DNA of 64,000 bases from Neobacillus massiliamazoniensis. GTDB taxonomy: Bacteria; Bacillota; Bacilli; Bacillales; Cytobacillaceae. Both the position numbers and the translations under genes were made by a program. The stretch spans positions 1,488,001 to 1,552,000 of the forward strand of contig NZ_CVRB01000001.1 in NCBI RefSeq assembly GCF_001048695.1. Direction: 5' to 3'. Position 1 is the first letter of the stretch. Each line of letters opens with the position of its first letter. Positions 50,383-59,116 of this stretch are shown here, one piece after another. Under the pieces are notes generated by a model, which was given only the letters and a program-made list of their open reading frames with translations, made no database searches and was not told the DNA's origin.

Positions 50383-50517
50383 TCACCTTTTCTTAAACTG
50401 ATTATTTTGGCTGTTTCTTTTTCCGCCGCCGTCATTTTCGACGGTCGGTCCGGCATCGCCCTTGACACTAGCAGCACTGATTCCGGCTTTGGAAGGTTCC
50501 TTCTTAATCTTAGCCAT
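50383..50517 (-). CDS. yuzL: YuzL-family small protein
   Basis: 44 residues, too short for ordinary gene callers: MAKIKKEPSKAGISAASVKG then DAGPTVENDGGGKRNSQNNQFKKR. ATG at 50517 follows AGGAGGTGATAAT, an excellent ribosome binding site. Basic, Gly/Asn-rich and unstructured, resembling small spore-associated proteins. Sequence and location upstream of fadN fit the YuzL family. The last unit of array D lies 17 bases after the stop codon and probably terminates it. Function unknown. Confidence 0.8.
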   Translation of the reverse strand: MAKIKKEPSKAGISAASVKGDAGPTVENDGGGKRNSQNNQFKKR

Positions 50518-50599
50518 ATTATCACCTCCTGTTTAGCATACCCAGTACATTTGATAAGAATGATTTGTCAAAAAAAATTCAAAATTCCACGTTTATTGA

Positions 50600-50694
50600 T
50601 TGCGGAATTTTTTGAAATATCTTATAGTTAAAAGTAGGAAAACTCATTTGTGAGTCAAATTTTTTTAGCGGGAAAATGAATGAGCGTTCATTCA
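50600..50694 (+). promoter_or_regulatory. fad promoter and FadR operator
   Basis: TTGCGG (50600-50605), 17 bases, TATAGT (50623-50628). Downstream, TGAATGAGCGTTCATTCA (50677-50694) is a near-perfect palindrome matching the FadR (YsiA) box of Bacillus, TGAATGA-N4-TCATTCA. It lies about 40 bases into the transcript, where bound FadR would act as a roadblock until long-chain acyl-CoA releases it. Confidence 0.88.
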
Positions 50695-50714
50695 AAGTGA
50701 TGAAAGGGGAGACA

Positions 50715-53102
50715 ATGTTGAACCAACTTATAAAAAAAGCAGCTGTTTTAGGATCTGGAGTCATGGGTTCAGGAATTGCCGCACATCTAGCAAACATCGG
50801 TATTCCAACACTATTATTAGATATTGTGCCGCGCGAATTAACAAAAGAAGAGGAAGCAAAAGGACGAACATTAGATGATAAAGAAGTACGCAACCGAATC
50901 AGCGCAACATCAATCCAAAAGCTATTGAAGCAAAAGCCGGCTCCACTGTCATCAAAGCAAAATCTTGCATTAATTGAAGCTGGAAACCTTGAAGACGATT
51001 TAGTAAAACTGAAGGACGTAGATTGGGTTATTGAGGTCGTTGTCGAAAACCTCCATGTTAAAAAACAAGTGTTTGAAAAGGTTGACCAATACCGTAAGCC
51101 TGGAAGTATTATCAGTTCCAATACATCAGGAATCTCAGTGGAAGCAATGGTAGAGGGACGCTCTGAAGATTTTAAAAAGCACTTCCTAGGTACGCACTTC
51201 TTTAACCCGCCGCGCTACCTAAAGCTGCTGGAAATAATTCCAACGAAGTATACTGGTTCAGAAGTTCTCACCTTCATGAAAACATTTGGTGAGGATGTGC
51301 TCGGTAAAGGTGTAGTCGTTGCAAAGGATACGCCAAACTTTATAGCAAACCGTATCGGTACATACGGTCTCCTTGTAACTGTTCAAGAAATGTTAAAGGG
51401 CGGCTACAGCGTTGGTGAAGTCGATTCTATCACCGGTCCGTTAATTGGTCGTGCAAAAAGTGCAACCTTCCGCACTCTTGATGTCGTTGGATTGGATACA
51501 TTCTACCATGTTGCAAATAACGTGTATGAACAAGTCGAGGGAAGAGAAAAGGATGTTTTTGAAGTACCTGCTTTTATAAAGACAATGGTCGAAAAAGGCT
51601 GGCTTGGAAGCAAATCAGGACAAGGATTTTTCTTGAAACAAGGGAAGGACATTCTTGAATTAGATCCAAATACATTAGAATATGTCCCGCGGAAAAAGCT
51701 CTCAACTCCAGCAGTAGAGCTTGCGAAGCAGGAAAAAGGCACAGCGAATAAATTGAAAGCGCTTGTTTATGCTGATGATCGTGCGGGACAATTTTTATGG
51801 AATACATTCACAGCCTCTTTTGTCTACTCTGCACAGCTTTTAGGCGAAATTGCCGAGACAATCGTGGATATTGACCGTGCTATGAAATGGGGCTTCGGCT
51901 GGGAAATGGGTCCGTTTGAAGCATGGGATGCCATTGGGTTACAAAAGTCCGTGCAAAAGATGAAAGAATCTGGCGTGGAAATTCCTGTATGGGTGGAAGG
52001 AATGTTGGAGAAAGGCTTTACCTCTTTTTATAAAGAAGAAAATGCAGAGCTATTTTTCTATCAAAATGGTGAGTATAAGCCAGTAGAATTTAACACAAAA
52101 GTGATTGACCTGAAGAAAATCAAGAATCAAAAAGGCGTTATTAAAAAGAACAGCGGTGCTAGTTTAATTGATATTGGCGATGGAGTGGCAATGCTTGAAT
52201 TCCATTCACCAAACAATGCCATTGGTCTTGATATCGTACAAATGATTAACTATGCCGTCGATGAAGTAGAGAAAAATTACAAGGGTCTTGTCATCGGCAA
52301 CCAAGGTAAGAACTTCTGTGTCGGTGCCAACCTTGCGATGATGCTGATGGAAGCACAGGATGATAATATTTTTGAACTTGAAATGGTGGTTCGCCAACTC
52401 CAACAGGCCTTGTTAAAAGTCAAATACAGTTCTAAGCCTGTTGTTGCAGCACCATTTGGGATGACGCTAGGCGGCGGTGCAGAGGTTTGTTTACCGACAT
52501 CACATATCCAGGCATCTGCTGAAACCTATATGGGACTTGTTGAAGTCGGTGTAGGATTACTCCCAGGTGGCGGCGGAAATAAAGAGTTATATATTAAACA
52601 CTTAGAAGGCATTCCGAACGGTGTTCCATTTGATTTGCAAAATGTTGCGAATAAGGTATTTGAAACGATTGCCATGGCAAAGGTTTCAACATCGGCAGAG
52701 GAAGCCCGTGAAAATAATTTCTTAAATGCTGCTGATGGCATTAGCGTAAATAGCGACCATTTGCTTTACGATGCGAAGCATGCTGTACTTTCCTTATCTG
52801 AAAAAGGATATAAGCCAAGAGTACGCAAAAAGGTACCGGTTGTAGGTGAAACAGGCTATGCGACCCTGCTGCTTGGTGCGGAAGCAATGCGCTTATCCGG
52901 CTATATCTCTGAGCATGATTTAAAAATTGCGAAGAAGATTGCCTACGTGATTGCTGGCGGAAAAGTACCATTTGGAACGGAAGTCGATGAGCAATACCTA
53001 TTAGATCTGGAAAGAGAAGCATTCCTAAGCCTCATTAGAGAGCCAAAATCACAGCAACGCATGCAGCACATGCTTTTAAAAGGTAAGCCGTTAAGAAACT
53101 AG
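50715..53102 (+). CDS. fadN: Enoyl-CoA hydratase/3-hydroxyacyl-CoA dehydrogenase (FadN)
   Basis: 795 residues. N-terminal 3-hydroxyacyl-CoA dehydrogenase: NAD motif AAVLGSGVMGSGIAAHLANIG (about 9-28), GTHFFNPPRYLKLLEIIPT with the catalytic His, and a second dehydrogenase C-domain. The C-terminal half has an enoyl-CoA hydratase/isomerase fold with NQGKNFCVGANLAMML and FGMTLGGGAEVCLP. Start at 50715 follows AAGGGGAG and begins like B. subtilis FadN; the earlier ATG at 50676 lies in the FadR box. Second and third steps of fatty-acid beta-oxidation. First gene of fadNAE. Confidence 0.95.
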   Translation: MLNQLIKKAAVLGSGVMGSGIAAHLANIGIPTLLLDIVPRELTKEEEAKGRTLDDKEVRNRISATSIQKLLKQKPAPLSSKQNLALIEAGNLEDDLVKLKDVDWVIEVVVENLHVKKQVFEKVDQYRKPGSIISSNTSGISVEAMVEGRSEDFKKHFLGTHFFNPPRYLKLLEIIPTKYTGSEVLTFMKTFGEDVLGKGVVVAKDTPNFIANRIGTYGLLVTVQEMLKGGYSVGEVDSITGPLIGRAKSATFRTLDVVGLDTFYHVANNVYEQVEGREKDVFEVPAFIKTMVEKGWLGSKSGQGFFLKQGKDILELDPNTLEYVPRKKLSTPAVELAKQEKGTANKLKALVYADDRAGQFLWNTFTASFVYSAQLLGEIAETIVDIDRAMKWGFGWEMGPFEAWDAIGLQKSVQKMKESGVEIPVWVEGMLEKGFTSFYKEENAELFFYQNGEYKPVEFNTKVIDLKKIKNQKGVIKKNSGASLIDIGDGVAMLEFHSPNNAIGLDIVQMINYAVDEVEKNYKGLVIGNQGKNFCVGANLAMMLMEAQDDNIFELEMVVRQLQQALLKVKYSSKPVVAAPFGMTLGGGAEVCLPTSHIQASAETYMGLVEVGVGLLPGGGGNKELYIKHLEGIPNGVPFDLQNVANKVFETIAMAKVSTSAEEARENNFLNAADGISVNSDHLLYDAKHAVLSLSEKGYKPRVRKKVPVVGETGYATLLLGAEAMRLSGYISEHDLKIAKKIAYVIAGGKVPFGTEVDEQYLLDLEREAFLSLIREPKSQQRMQHMLLKGKPLRN

Positions 53103-53111
53103 AACACGGGG

Positions 53112-53183
53112 ACTCACGAGTAAAAGGCAAAAACTCGCGAGTAAAACCTCAAAACCCGCGAGTAAATCACAAAGCCCGTGATA
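53112..53183. repeat. Intergenic array E: ACTCGCGAGTAAA units at 21-bp steps, inside the fad operon
   Basis: ACTCACGAGTAAA (53112), ACTCGCGAGTAAA (53133), ACCCGCGAGTAAA (53154) and GCCCGTGATA (53174); steps 21, 21, 20. ACTCGCGAGT is itself a palindrome. It lies in the 139-bp spacer between fadN and fadA, so it should be transcribed. No terminator features. Confidence 0.8.
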
Positions 53184-53241
53184 CCTCGCCACAAGAATAA
53201 TAGAATCCTATTTTTAATATGTAAGAAAGAGAGGGAACGAA

Positions 53242-54417
53242 ATGAGAGAAGCGGTAATCGTAGCCGGTGCTCGGACCCCGGTAGGTAAGGCAAAGAAAGG
53301 AACGCTCGCCCATGTTCGTCCTGATGACTTGGGTGCATTAGTAGTAAAAGAAACTTTAAAACGTGCCGGAAATTATGAAGGAAATATTGATGATTTGATC
53401 CTGGGTTGTGCAATGCCGGAGGCGGAACAAGGAAACAATGTGGCCCGCAATATTGGTGCACTCGCTGGATTACCATATACGGTTCCTGCAATCACTATTA
53501 ATCGTTTTTGTTCTTCAGGATTGCAGGCCATTGCCTATGCCGCACAGGGCATTATGCTAGGAGCTACAGATACAGCCATCGCTGGTGGGGTGGAGTCGAT
53601 GAGCATGATTCCAATGATGGGGCATGTCATTCGTCCTAATATAAAGCTGGCCGAAACAGCACCGCAATACTATATGGGCATGGGTCATACCGCAGAACAA
53701 GTGGCCTTAAAATACGGTATTACACGTGAAGAACAAGATGCCTTTGCTGTCAGAAGTCACCAGCGAGCAGCAAAAGCCTTACAAGAAGGCAAATTTGTTG
53801 ATGAGATTGTTCCGGTAGAAGTTACCTTCCGCACTGTCGGAAAAGACAATAAGCTGGTAGAAAAAACAGTTCAATTTACCCAAGATGAAGGTGTCCGCCC
53901 TGATACGAACCTTGGAACATTAGCAAAGCTTCGCCCAGCATTCTCGGTGTCAGGCACCGTAACGGCAGGTAATGCTTCGCAAACAAGTGACGGGGCTGCT
54001 GCTTTAATGGTGATGGACCGTGAAAAGGCAGAATCGCTTGGACTCAAGCCATTAGCAAAATTCCGCTCCTTTGCCGTTGGTGGAGTACCACCAGAAATCA
54101 TGGGAGTAGGTCCGGTTGTTGCCGTACCTAAAGCCGTGAAGCAGGCTGGCTTAGAGCTATCTGATATCAGCTTGTTTGAATTAAATGAAGCATTTGCTTC
54201 CCAATCCATTCAGGTTATTCGTGAATTGGGGCTTGATGAAGAAAAAGTGAACGTAAACGGTGGCGCTATTGCCCTCGGTCATCCGCTTGGTTGTACTGGC
54301 GCAAAGCTAACGTTATCACTGATCCATGAATTAAAACGGAGAAATGAGCAATTTGGTGTTGTCACAATGTGTATCGGTGGCGGAATGGGTGCTGCCGGAG
54401 TATTTGAACTTCTTTAG
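53242..54417 (+). CDS. fadA: Acetyl-CoA C-acyltransferase, 3-ketoacyl-CoA thiolase (FadA)
   Basis: 391 residues. Active Cys in [17 protein letters not shown] (about residue 92), His in [19 protein letters not shown] and second Cys in [18 protein letters not shown]. It cleaves 3-ketoacyl-CoA, the last step of beta-oxidation. It forms a complex with FadN in related systems. Contains GGTGTCAGGCACC (53946-53958), reading VSGT in the segment [14 protein letters not shown]. Confidence 0.95.
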   Translation: MREAVIVAGARTPVGKAKKGTLAHVRPDDLGALVVKETLKRAGNYEGNIDDLILGCAMPEAEQGNNVARNIGALAGLPYTVPAITINRFCSSGLQAIAYAAQGIMLGATDTAIAGGVESMSMIPMMGHVIRPNIKLAETAPQYYMGMGHTAEQVALKYGITREEQDAFAVRSHQRAAKALQEGKFVDEIVPVEVTFRTVGKDNKLVEKTVQFTQDEGVRPDTNLGTLAKLRPAFSVSGTVTAGNASQTSDGAAALMVMDREKAESLGLKPLAKFRSFAVGGVPPEIMGVGPVVAVPKAVKQAGLELSDISLFELNEAFASQSIQVIRELGLDEEKVNVNGGAIALGHPLGCTGAKLTLSLIHELKRRNEQFGVVTMCIGGGMGAAGVFELL

Positions 54418-54478
54418 TAATAGGAGGGCGTAATCGGCCCTTTAAATCCATACTTGACAATGATAGGAGGAAACTCTC

Positions 54479-56263
54479 ATGACAAATAAGACTGAAAAAA
54501 TTATAAAAGGCGGAAGCTTTCTAATTGAAGATATTTCTTACGACCATGTTTTTACTCCAGAAGACTTTAATGATGAGCAACTAATGATTGCCAAAACGAC
54601 GGCTGATTTTATCGAAAATGAAGTACTTCCACAAGTAGAATATCTGGAAAAACATGAATTTGACCGTACTGTAAAGCTTTTAAAGCAAGCAGGAGAGCTA
54701 GGGCTTTTAGCTGCTGATGTACCAGAAGAGTATGATGGATTAGGCTTAGATAAAGTAAGCTCATCCTTGATTACGGAAAAAATGTCAAAGGCAGGCGGTT
54801 TCTCGCTTTCACATGGTGCGCATGTAGGGATCGGTTCATTGCCAATCGTTTTATTCGGAAATGAAGATCAAAAAAGAAGATATTTACCAAAGCTTGCATC
54901 TGGTGAAAAAATTGCAGCGTATGCCTTAACTGAGCCGGGTTCTGGCTCCGATGCCCTTGGTGCCAAAACAACAGCAAAATTAAATGCAGAAGGAACGCAT
55001 TACATCCTAAACGGTGAAAAACAATGGATTACAAATGCCGGCTTTGCCGATGTATTTGTCGTATATGCGAAGGTTGACGGTGAACACTTTACGGCATTTA
55101 TTGTTGAAAGGGAATTCCCTGGCGTTTCCACTGGTGCAGAAGAAAAGAAAATGGGAATTAAAAGTTCATCCACTCGTACCTTAATTCTTCAAGATGTTCC
55201 TGTACCAAAAGAAAACCTCCTTGGTGAATTTGGCAGAGGCCATGTCATTGCCTTTAATATCTTAAACATTGGCCGTTATAAGTTAGCCGTTGGTGCTGTT
55301 GGTGGTTCGAAAAATGCATTTGAATTAACTGTAAAATATGCAAATGGTCGTCAACAATTTAAAACGCCAATTTCCCAATTCAATTTAACAAAAGAAAAAT
55401 TTGGAACATTGGCTTCAAAGATTTACGCTGCGGAAAGCTCCGTTTATCGCACAATAGGATTATATGAAGAAAACCAAGGAGCGCTTTCTACTGAAGAAGC
55501 AAAGGATATTAAATTAGTGGCTAATTCCATCGCTGAATATGCAGTCGAATGTTCCATTAATAAATTTTTTGCCAGTGAAGTATTATCCGATGTAGTAGAC
55601 GAAGGTGTACAGATCCATGGTGGATATGGATTTATGCAGGAATATCCAATTGAAAGAGCTTATCGTGATGCCCGTATTAATCGCATCTTTGAAGGAACAA
55701 ATGAAATCAACCGCCTGTTGGTGCCTGGCACCCTCGTGAAAAAAGCGATTAAAGGCGAGCTGCCATTATTCCAAAAGGCAATGGCGCTTCAAGAGGAATT
55801 AATGATGTTAATGCCAGAAGAGCCTGGTGATGAGCCGCTTGCTCAAGAAAAATATTTAGTGAAAAATGCGAAGAAGATCAGCTTGCTTGCTGCCGGTTTA
55901 GCTGCTCAAAAATATGGCAAAGCCCTTGAAAGAGAGCAAGAGGTTTTAGCAAATATTGCTGATCTCGTTTCCAATGTTTACGCAATGGAATCTGTCGTCT
56001 TGCGTACGGAAAAAGCCATTGCCAATGCCGGTCTTGAAAAGAGTAAGCAAAAGCTTCTTTACACGCAAATTTTCTGCCAAGAAGCTTTTAACGAAATAGA
56101 ACAGCTTGCGAAAGAATCATTAGTTGCGATTGAACAAGGAGATATGCTTCGAATGATGCTGTCATCACTACGTAAATTTACTCGCCACACGCCAACAAAT
56201 GTGATTGCAAAAAAACGTGAAGCTGCTGACGTGATAATCACAGCTGAGCGCTATATTGTGTAA
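54479..56263 (+). CDS. fadE: Acyl-CoA dehydrogenase (FadE)
   Basis: 594 residues, the long form of the family. Flavin/substrate motif YALTEPGSGSDALGAKTTA, KQWITNAGFADVFVVYAKV, catalytic region with GYGFMQEYPIERAYRDARINRIFEGTNEINRLL, and a C-terminal helical extension (about 420-594) as in FadE/YusJ. It makes the first oxidation of beta-oxidation. AGGAGG before ATG. A TTGACA lies just upstream, but without a fitting -10 before the start. Confidence 0.95.
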   Translation: MTNKTEKIIKGGSFLIEDISYDHVFTPEDFNDEQLMIAKTTADFIENEVLPQVEYLEKHEFDRTVKLLKQAGELGLLAADVPEEYDGLGLDKVSSSLITEKMSKAGGFSLSHGAHVGIGSLPIVLFGNEDQKRRYLPKLASGEKIAAYALTEPGSGSDALGAKTTAKLNAEGTHYILNGEKQWITNAGFADVFVVYAKVDGEHFTAFIVEREFPGVSTGAEEKKMGIKSSSTRTLILQDVPVPKENLLGEFGRGHVIAFNILNIGRYKLAVGAVGGSKNAFELTVKYANGRQQFKTPISQFNLTKEKFGTLASKIYAAESSVYRTIGLYEENQGALSTEEAKDIKLVANSIAEYAVECSINKFFASEVLSDVVDEGVQIHGGYGFMQEYPIERAYRDARINRIFEGTNEINRLLVPGTLVKKAIKGELPLFQKAMALQEELMMLMPEEPGDEPLAQEKYLVKNAKKISLLAAGLAAQKYGKALEREQEVLANIADLVSNVYAMESVVLRTEKAIANAGLEKSKQKLLYTQIFCQEAFNEIEQLAKESLVAIEQGDMLRMMLSSLRKFTRHTPTNVIAKKREAADVIITAERYIV

Positions 56264-56269
56264 AGAAGC

Positions 56270-56304
56270 GAGCTCCTTTCTAGTTAGAAGGGGCTCTTTT
56301 CTTT
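56270..56304 (+). terminator. Terminator of the fad operon
   Basis: GAGCTCCTTTCT, loop AGTT, AGAAGGGGCTC with one bulge, then TTTTCTTTATTT. Confidence 0.85.
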
Positions 56305-56471
56305 ATTTAAATAATTATTTTTTATAATCAGGAGGATTTTTACGAAAAAAGTCGAATCCTTTCTTGGATCGATTTTTTCTGTTCTACTATTAGGATTTTG
56401 CTGAATGATATGGTAAGATTCAGATGGACGGATTTTGTCCTGATTTTAGGTTAGAGGGCGGTGAAACGAAG

Positions 56472-56828
56472 ATGGCATTGACATTCTACTGGTATCCAAA
56501 ATGCGGTACATGCCGAAAGGCGAAAAAATGGCTGGATGATCACTATCTTCCCTATAAAGAAATACATATAGTTGAGAATCCCCCATCACGCAATGAATTG
56601 AAGGGATTCTATCAGAACAGCGGCCTCGATTTAAAGAAATTCTTTAATACCAGCGGTCAAAAATATCGCGAATTAGGGATGAAGGATAAAATCAACACTG
56701 TTTCAGAAGACGAACTACTGGACCTCCTTGCCTCTGACGGTATGCTGATTAAAAGGCCTATTGTATCAGATGGAGAAAAGGTAACAGTTGGCTTTAAAGA
56801 GGAAGAGTTTCAGGATAAGTGGCTGTAA
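56472..56828 (+). CDS. yusI: ArsC/Spx-family protein (YusI)
   Basis: 118 residues of the thioredoxin-like ArsC/Spx fold. Redox pair Cys-x-x-Cys in FYWYPKCGTCRKAKKWL (residues 10 and 13) and LIKRPIVSDGEKVTVGFKEEEF near the end. Start at 56472 follows GAGGGCGGTGAAA; the earlier ATG has no site. It is likely a glutaredoxin-like or arsenate-reductase-like enzyme; B. subtilis YusI occupies the same place between fadE and gcvH. It lacks the Spx RNA-polymerase-binding residues I would look for (Gly52), so a regulator role is unlikely. Confidence 0.88.
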   Translation: MALTFYWYPKCGTCRKAKKWLDDHYLPYKEIHIVENPPSRNELKGFYQNSGLDLKKFFNTSGQKYRELGMKDKINTVSEDELLDLLASDGMLIKRPIVSDGEKVTVGFKEEEFQDKWL

Positions 56829-56916
56829 ACGCTTTTTTCTGGCTTTTCGACTCTATCATTTCGGGTAATCGATATTATCGATAATAGATTTAGAATAACT
56901 ATTGGAGGGATTTTCT

Positions 56917-57300
56917 ATGACTACACCAAAGGAATTATTGTATTCAGAAGAGCATGAATGGGTAAAAGTTGAAGGTGAAAGAGTGCGCGTTGGGATTACG
57001 GAATTTGCCCAGCACGAACTAGGTGATATTGTTTTCGTTGAGCTTCCTGAAGTTGGTACAGAGGTAGCTGCCGATGAGCCGTTTGGCAGTGTTGAGTCAG
57101 TTAAAACTGTCTCTGAGCTATATGCACCTGTCAGTGGTAAGGTTGTGGAAGTGAACGAAGACTTAAATGATAGTCCTGAGTTTGTAAACGAATCACCATA
57201 TGAAAAAGCATGGATGATTGTGATCGAAGTGTCTGACAGCAGTGAACTAGATCAGCTTTTATCTGCTGAAAAATACGAAGAAATGACCAAAGAAGATTAA
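56917..57300 (+). CDS. gcvH: Glycine cleavage system H protein
   Basis: 127 residues. Lipoyl domain with [42 protein letters not shown] and the lipoylated Lys in [18 protein letters not shown]. Carries aminomethyl groups between P, T and L proteins, and in Bacillus also passes lipoyl groups to other enzymes. Start at 56917, seven bases after TTGGAGGG. The other gcv genes are elsewhere. Confidence 0.96.
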   Translation: MTTPKELLYSEEHEWVKVEGERVRVGITEFAQHELGDIVFVELPEVGTEVAADEPFGSVESVKTVSELYAPVSGKVVEVNEDLNDSPEFVNESPYEKAWMIVIEVSDSSELDQLLSAEKYEEMTKED

Positions 57301-57310
57301 TCTAAAACAG

Positions 57311-57344
57311 GAGAACACCCTTTTAAAAGTGTTCTCTTTTTTTC
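57311..57344 (+). terminator. Terminator after gcvH
   Basis: GAGAACAC, ten-base loop, GTGTTCTC, T7. Confidence 0.92.
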
Positions 57345-57517
57345 TCCTTTAAATGGGGGGAAAGAGAGCTTCTTTATGCCCATTTAAAAAGCAAAATCCT
57401 ATTTTTAACATGGAAATCATGATATAGTTAACATAATTAGGAGAGAGGGCACACACTTATTGAAGGCTCTCGAATATGTTAATAGAAAACACAACTTCTT
57501 TTTATAGGTGATCAATT

Positions 57518-57889
57518 ATGAATGATTCGTATCCAAACAAGGTCCTCATTGTCGAAGGAAAATCGGATAAACAAAAGGTAGGGAGTATTGTTAAGGAACC
57601 TATCGAAATCATTTGTACGAATGGAACCATCAGCGTGACAAAAATGGATGAATTGATTGATTTTCTTGAAGATAAAGATGTTTATATTCTCGTCGATGCT
57701 GACGAAGCAGGTGAAAAGCTGCGAAAACAGTTTAAAAGGGAGCTTCCTCAAGCGGAGCACTTATATATTGACCGAATGTATCGGGAGGTTGCGACGTCAC
57801 CGGTAAAGCACCTTGCCACCGTTCTGTTAGGGGCAAACATCGATGTGCATACGGAAGTGTTAGAAATGGGTAAACAAATAAATGGATGA
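57518..57889 (+). CDS. yusF: Toprim domain protein (YusF)
   Basis: 123 residues, a free-standing Toprim domain: VLIVEGKSDKQKV supplies the catalytic Glu, and YILVDADEAGEKLRKQF the DxDxxG metal site. Related to ribonuclease M5 and primase cores, so metal-dependent nucleic-acid cleavage is possible. Same position as B. subtilis yusF. Overlaps yusE by eight bases. The in vivo target is unknown. Confidence 0.88.
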   Translation: MNDSYPNKVLIVEGKSDKQKVGSIVKEPIEIICTNGTISVTKMDELIDFLEDKDVYILVDADEAGEKLRKQFKRELPQAEHLYIDRMYREVATSPVKHLATVLLGANIDVHTEVLEMGKQING

Positions 57890-58190
57890 ATGGACGGATA
57901 AGGAATTAGCTTCCTTTTTAAAAAATAAAACTTCAGGTCTTGTCTACTTCTATACGCCTCTGTGCGGGACCTGCCAAGTAGCTTCGAAAATGCTTTTGAT
58001 AATAAAAGAAATGGTCAAGATCGAAATTGGAAAGATGAATTTGAATTTTTATCCCGATGTTGCTAGGGATATTGAAATTGAAAGTGTTCCATGTCTTAAA
58101 CTGGTTCGGGAAGGGCATGTAGTCGAAACCATTTACGCCTTTCATTCCATCCCGTACTTGCTGGAAAAAATACATGAACATATAATGTAA
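57882..58190 (+). CDS. yusE: Thioredoxin-like protein (YusE)
   Basis: 102 residues with thioredoxin fold. Active site FYTPLCGTCQVASKML (Cys-Gly-Thr-Cys near residue 28) and the cis-Pro segment IESVPCLKLVREG near 70, with an extra Cys next to the cis-Pro. Reading frame starts inside yusF, so the two are translationally coupled. Redox partner unknown. Confidence 0.88.
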   Translation: MDEWTDKELASFLKNKTSGLVYFYTPLCGTCQVASKMLLIIKEMVKIEIGKMNLNFYPDVARDIEIESVPCLKLVREGHVVETIYAFHSIPYLLEKIHEHIM

Positions 58191-58218
58191 ACAGATGTTG
58201 CGGCATCTGTTTTTTTTT
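58191..58218 (+). terminator. Terminator after yusE
   Basis: ACAGATG, TTGCGG, CATCTGT, T8. Confidence 0.92.
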
Positions 58219-58356
58219 GGAAAAAATTCAACACAATTTGACTTATTTCTCCGGAATGGGCGCCCTTTTTGCTGGTAATTGTCGAGGGAAATGAAAAGGT
58301 ATTCTATTAATTATACAGAATATAAAGGTATACGCATGCAGACCGGAGTGGTGAAA

Positions 58357-58710
58357 ATGGATGAAGCTGTTCAAACCTTTATAAATGAACTTAAAGGGCG
58401 TGAGGATCTCCTACAATTAGTCACTAACACGGAATTCCAGCTTAGTTTTTTTTGCGGTAACCAGATTTTCAGGATGGCGTTTCAAAATGGGGATGTATTT
58501 TTGCTTTATGAAGAAGATGAACTGCTTATGAACAATAAAATAAGCGGCAAGCAAAAGGAACTTGAAGAACTACTTGAGGGCAAGGAAACACTAAGATCTT
58601 TGATGCGAAAAAAACAGCTGATGGTTTCAGCACCATTTCGAACGATTTTATTACTAGAATCGATTTTTTACTTAACAAAAGCAAGTGGGAGTTTGCGAGA
58701 AATAATTTAA
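58357..58710 (+). CDS. yusD: YusD-like protein of unknown function
   Basis: 117 residues from ATG at 58357 (MDEAVQTFINELKGREDLLQLV), chosen because GGAGTGGTG precedes it. A TTG at 58279 would add 26 residues but has no clear site. The fold looks like an SCP2-type small alpha/beta domain (FQLSFFCGNQIFRMAFQNGDVFLLYEED). Position beside the met genes matches B. subtilis yusD. Function unknown. Confidence 0.72.
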   Translation: MDEAVQTFINELKGREDLLQLVTNTEFQLSFFCGNQIFRMAFQNGDVFLLYEEDELLMNNKISGKQKELEELLEGKETLRSLMRKKQLMVSAPFRTILLLESIFYLTKASGSLREII

Positions 58711-58719
58711 TAAAACCTA

Positions 58720-58749
58720 TTGACGACTTTTCCTGCTTTCCTGTATTAT
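58720..58749 (+). promoter_or_regulatory. Sigma-A promoter of the first SAM riboswitch
   Basis: TTGACG (58720-58725), 18 bases, TATTAT (58744-58749). Lies about 40 bases before the S-box. Confidence 0.7.
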
Positions 58750-58790
58750 TTATTTTAAATATTCTATTAATACTAACAATTCCATAAACA

Positions 58791-58928
58791 TTCTTATCAA
58801 GAGTGGCGGAGGGACTGGCCCTAAGATGCCCGGCAACCGGTTTGAAACACGGTGCTAAATCCAGCAGAGCATGAAGCTCTGAAAGATAAGAAGAGCGGGC
58901 CCCCTCTTCTTATGAAGTGGGGTTTTGT
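58791..58928 (+). promoter_or_regulatory. SAM-I (S-box) riboswitch before metY, with terminator
   Basis: TTCTTATCAAGAGTGGCGGAGGGACTGGCCC, GATGCCCGGCAACCGG and GGTGCTAAATCCAGCAGAGC are the conserved S-box blocks, closed by GAAAGATAAGAAGAG (58791-58894). The terminator CCCCTCTTC/GAAGTGGGG (58901-58922) and TTTTGTTT follow. SAM binding should stop transcription. A repeat copy separates the terminator from metY. Confidence 0.95.
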
Positions 58929-58941
58929 TTGTGGGTTTGTT

Positions 58942-59085
58942 TGAAAAGTGGAAGCGCCTTGGTCAGCCCCGACAAGCATAAGTCGCTCCCAAAAAGAAGG
59001 CGTTTTTTGCCTTCGTTTTGGGAGTGGCTTATGACTCTCGAGGGGCTAGGCGCTGGAGCTAGACAATTCTCGAAGTCTAATTTTG
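58942..59085. repeat. GAGAATTGTCCAGCT repeat, inverted, inserted between riboswitch and metY
   Basis: Runs from GAAAAGTGGAAGCGCCTTGG to AGACAATTCTCGAAGTCT, the reverse of the 29940 copy, with nested hairpin modules CTCCCAAAAAGAAGGC/GCCTTCGTTTTGGGAG. It adds about 145 bases of structured RNA to the metY leader, after the riboswitch terminator. Confidence 0.82.
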
Positions 59086-59116
59086 TATGCTTATCTCATA
59101 AAAAGGAGTGAATGAA

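Noticed and set aside
50676..50714. Longer start for fadN
   Set aside because: The ATG at 50676 lies in the FadR operator and lacks a ribosome binding site; the ATG at 50715 matches FadN proteins.
58917..59111. 64-codon plus-strand frame between the S-box and metY
   Set aside because: Produced by the inserted repeat; no ribosome binding site.
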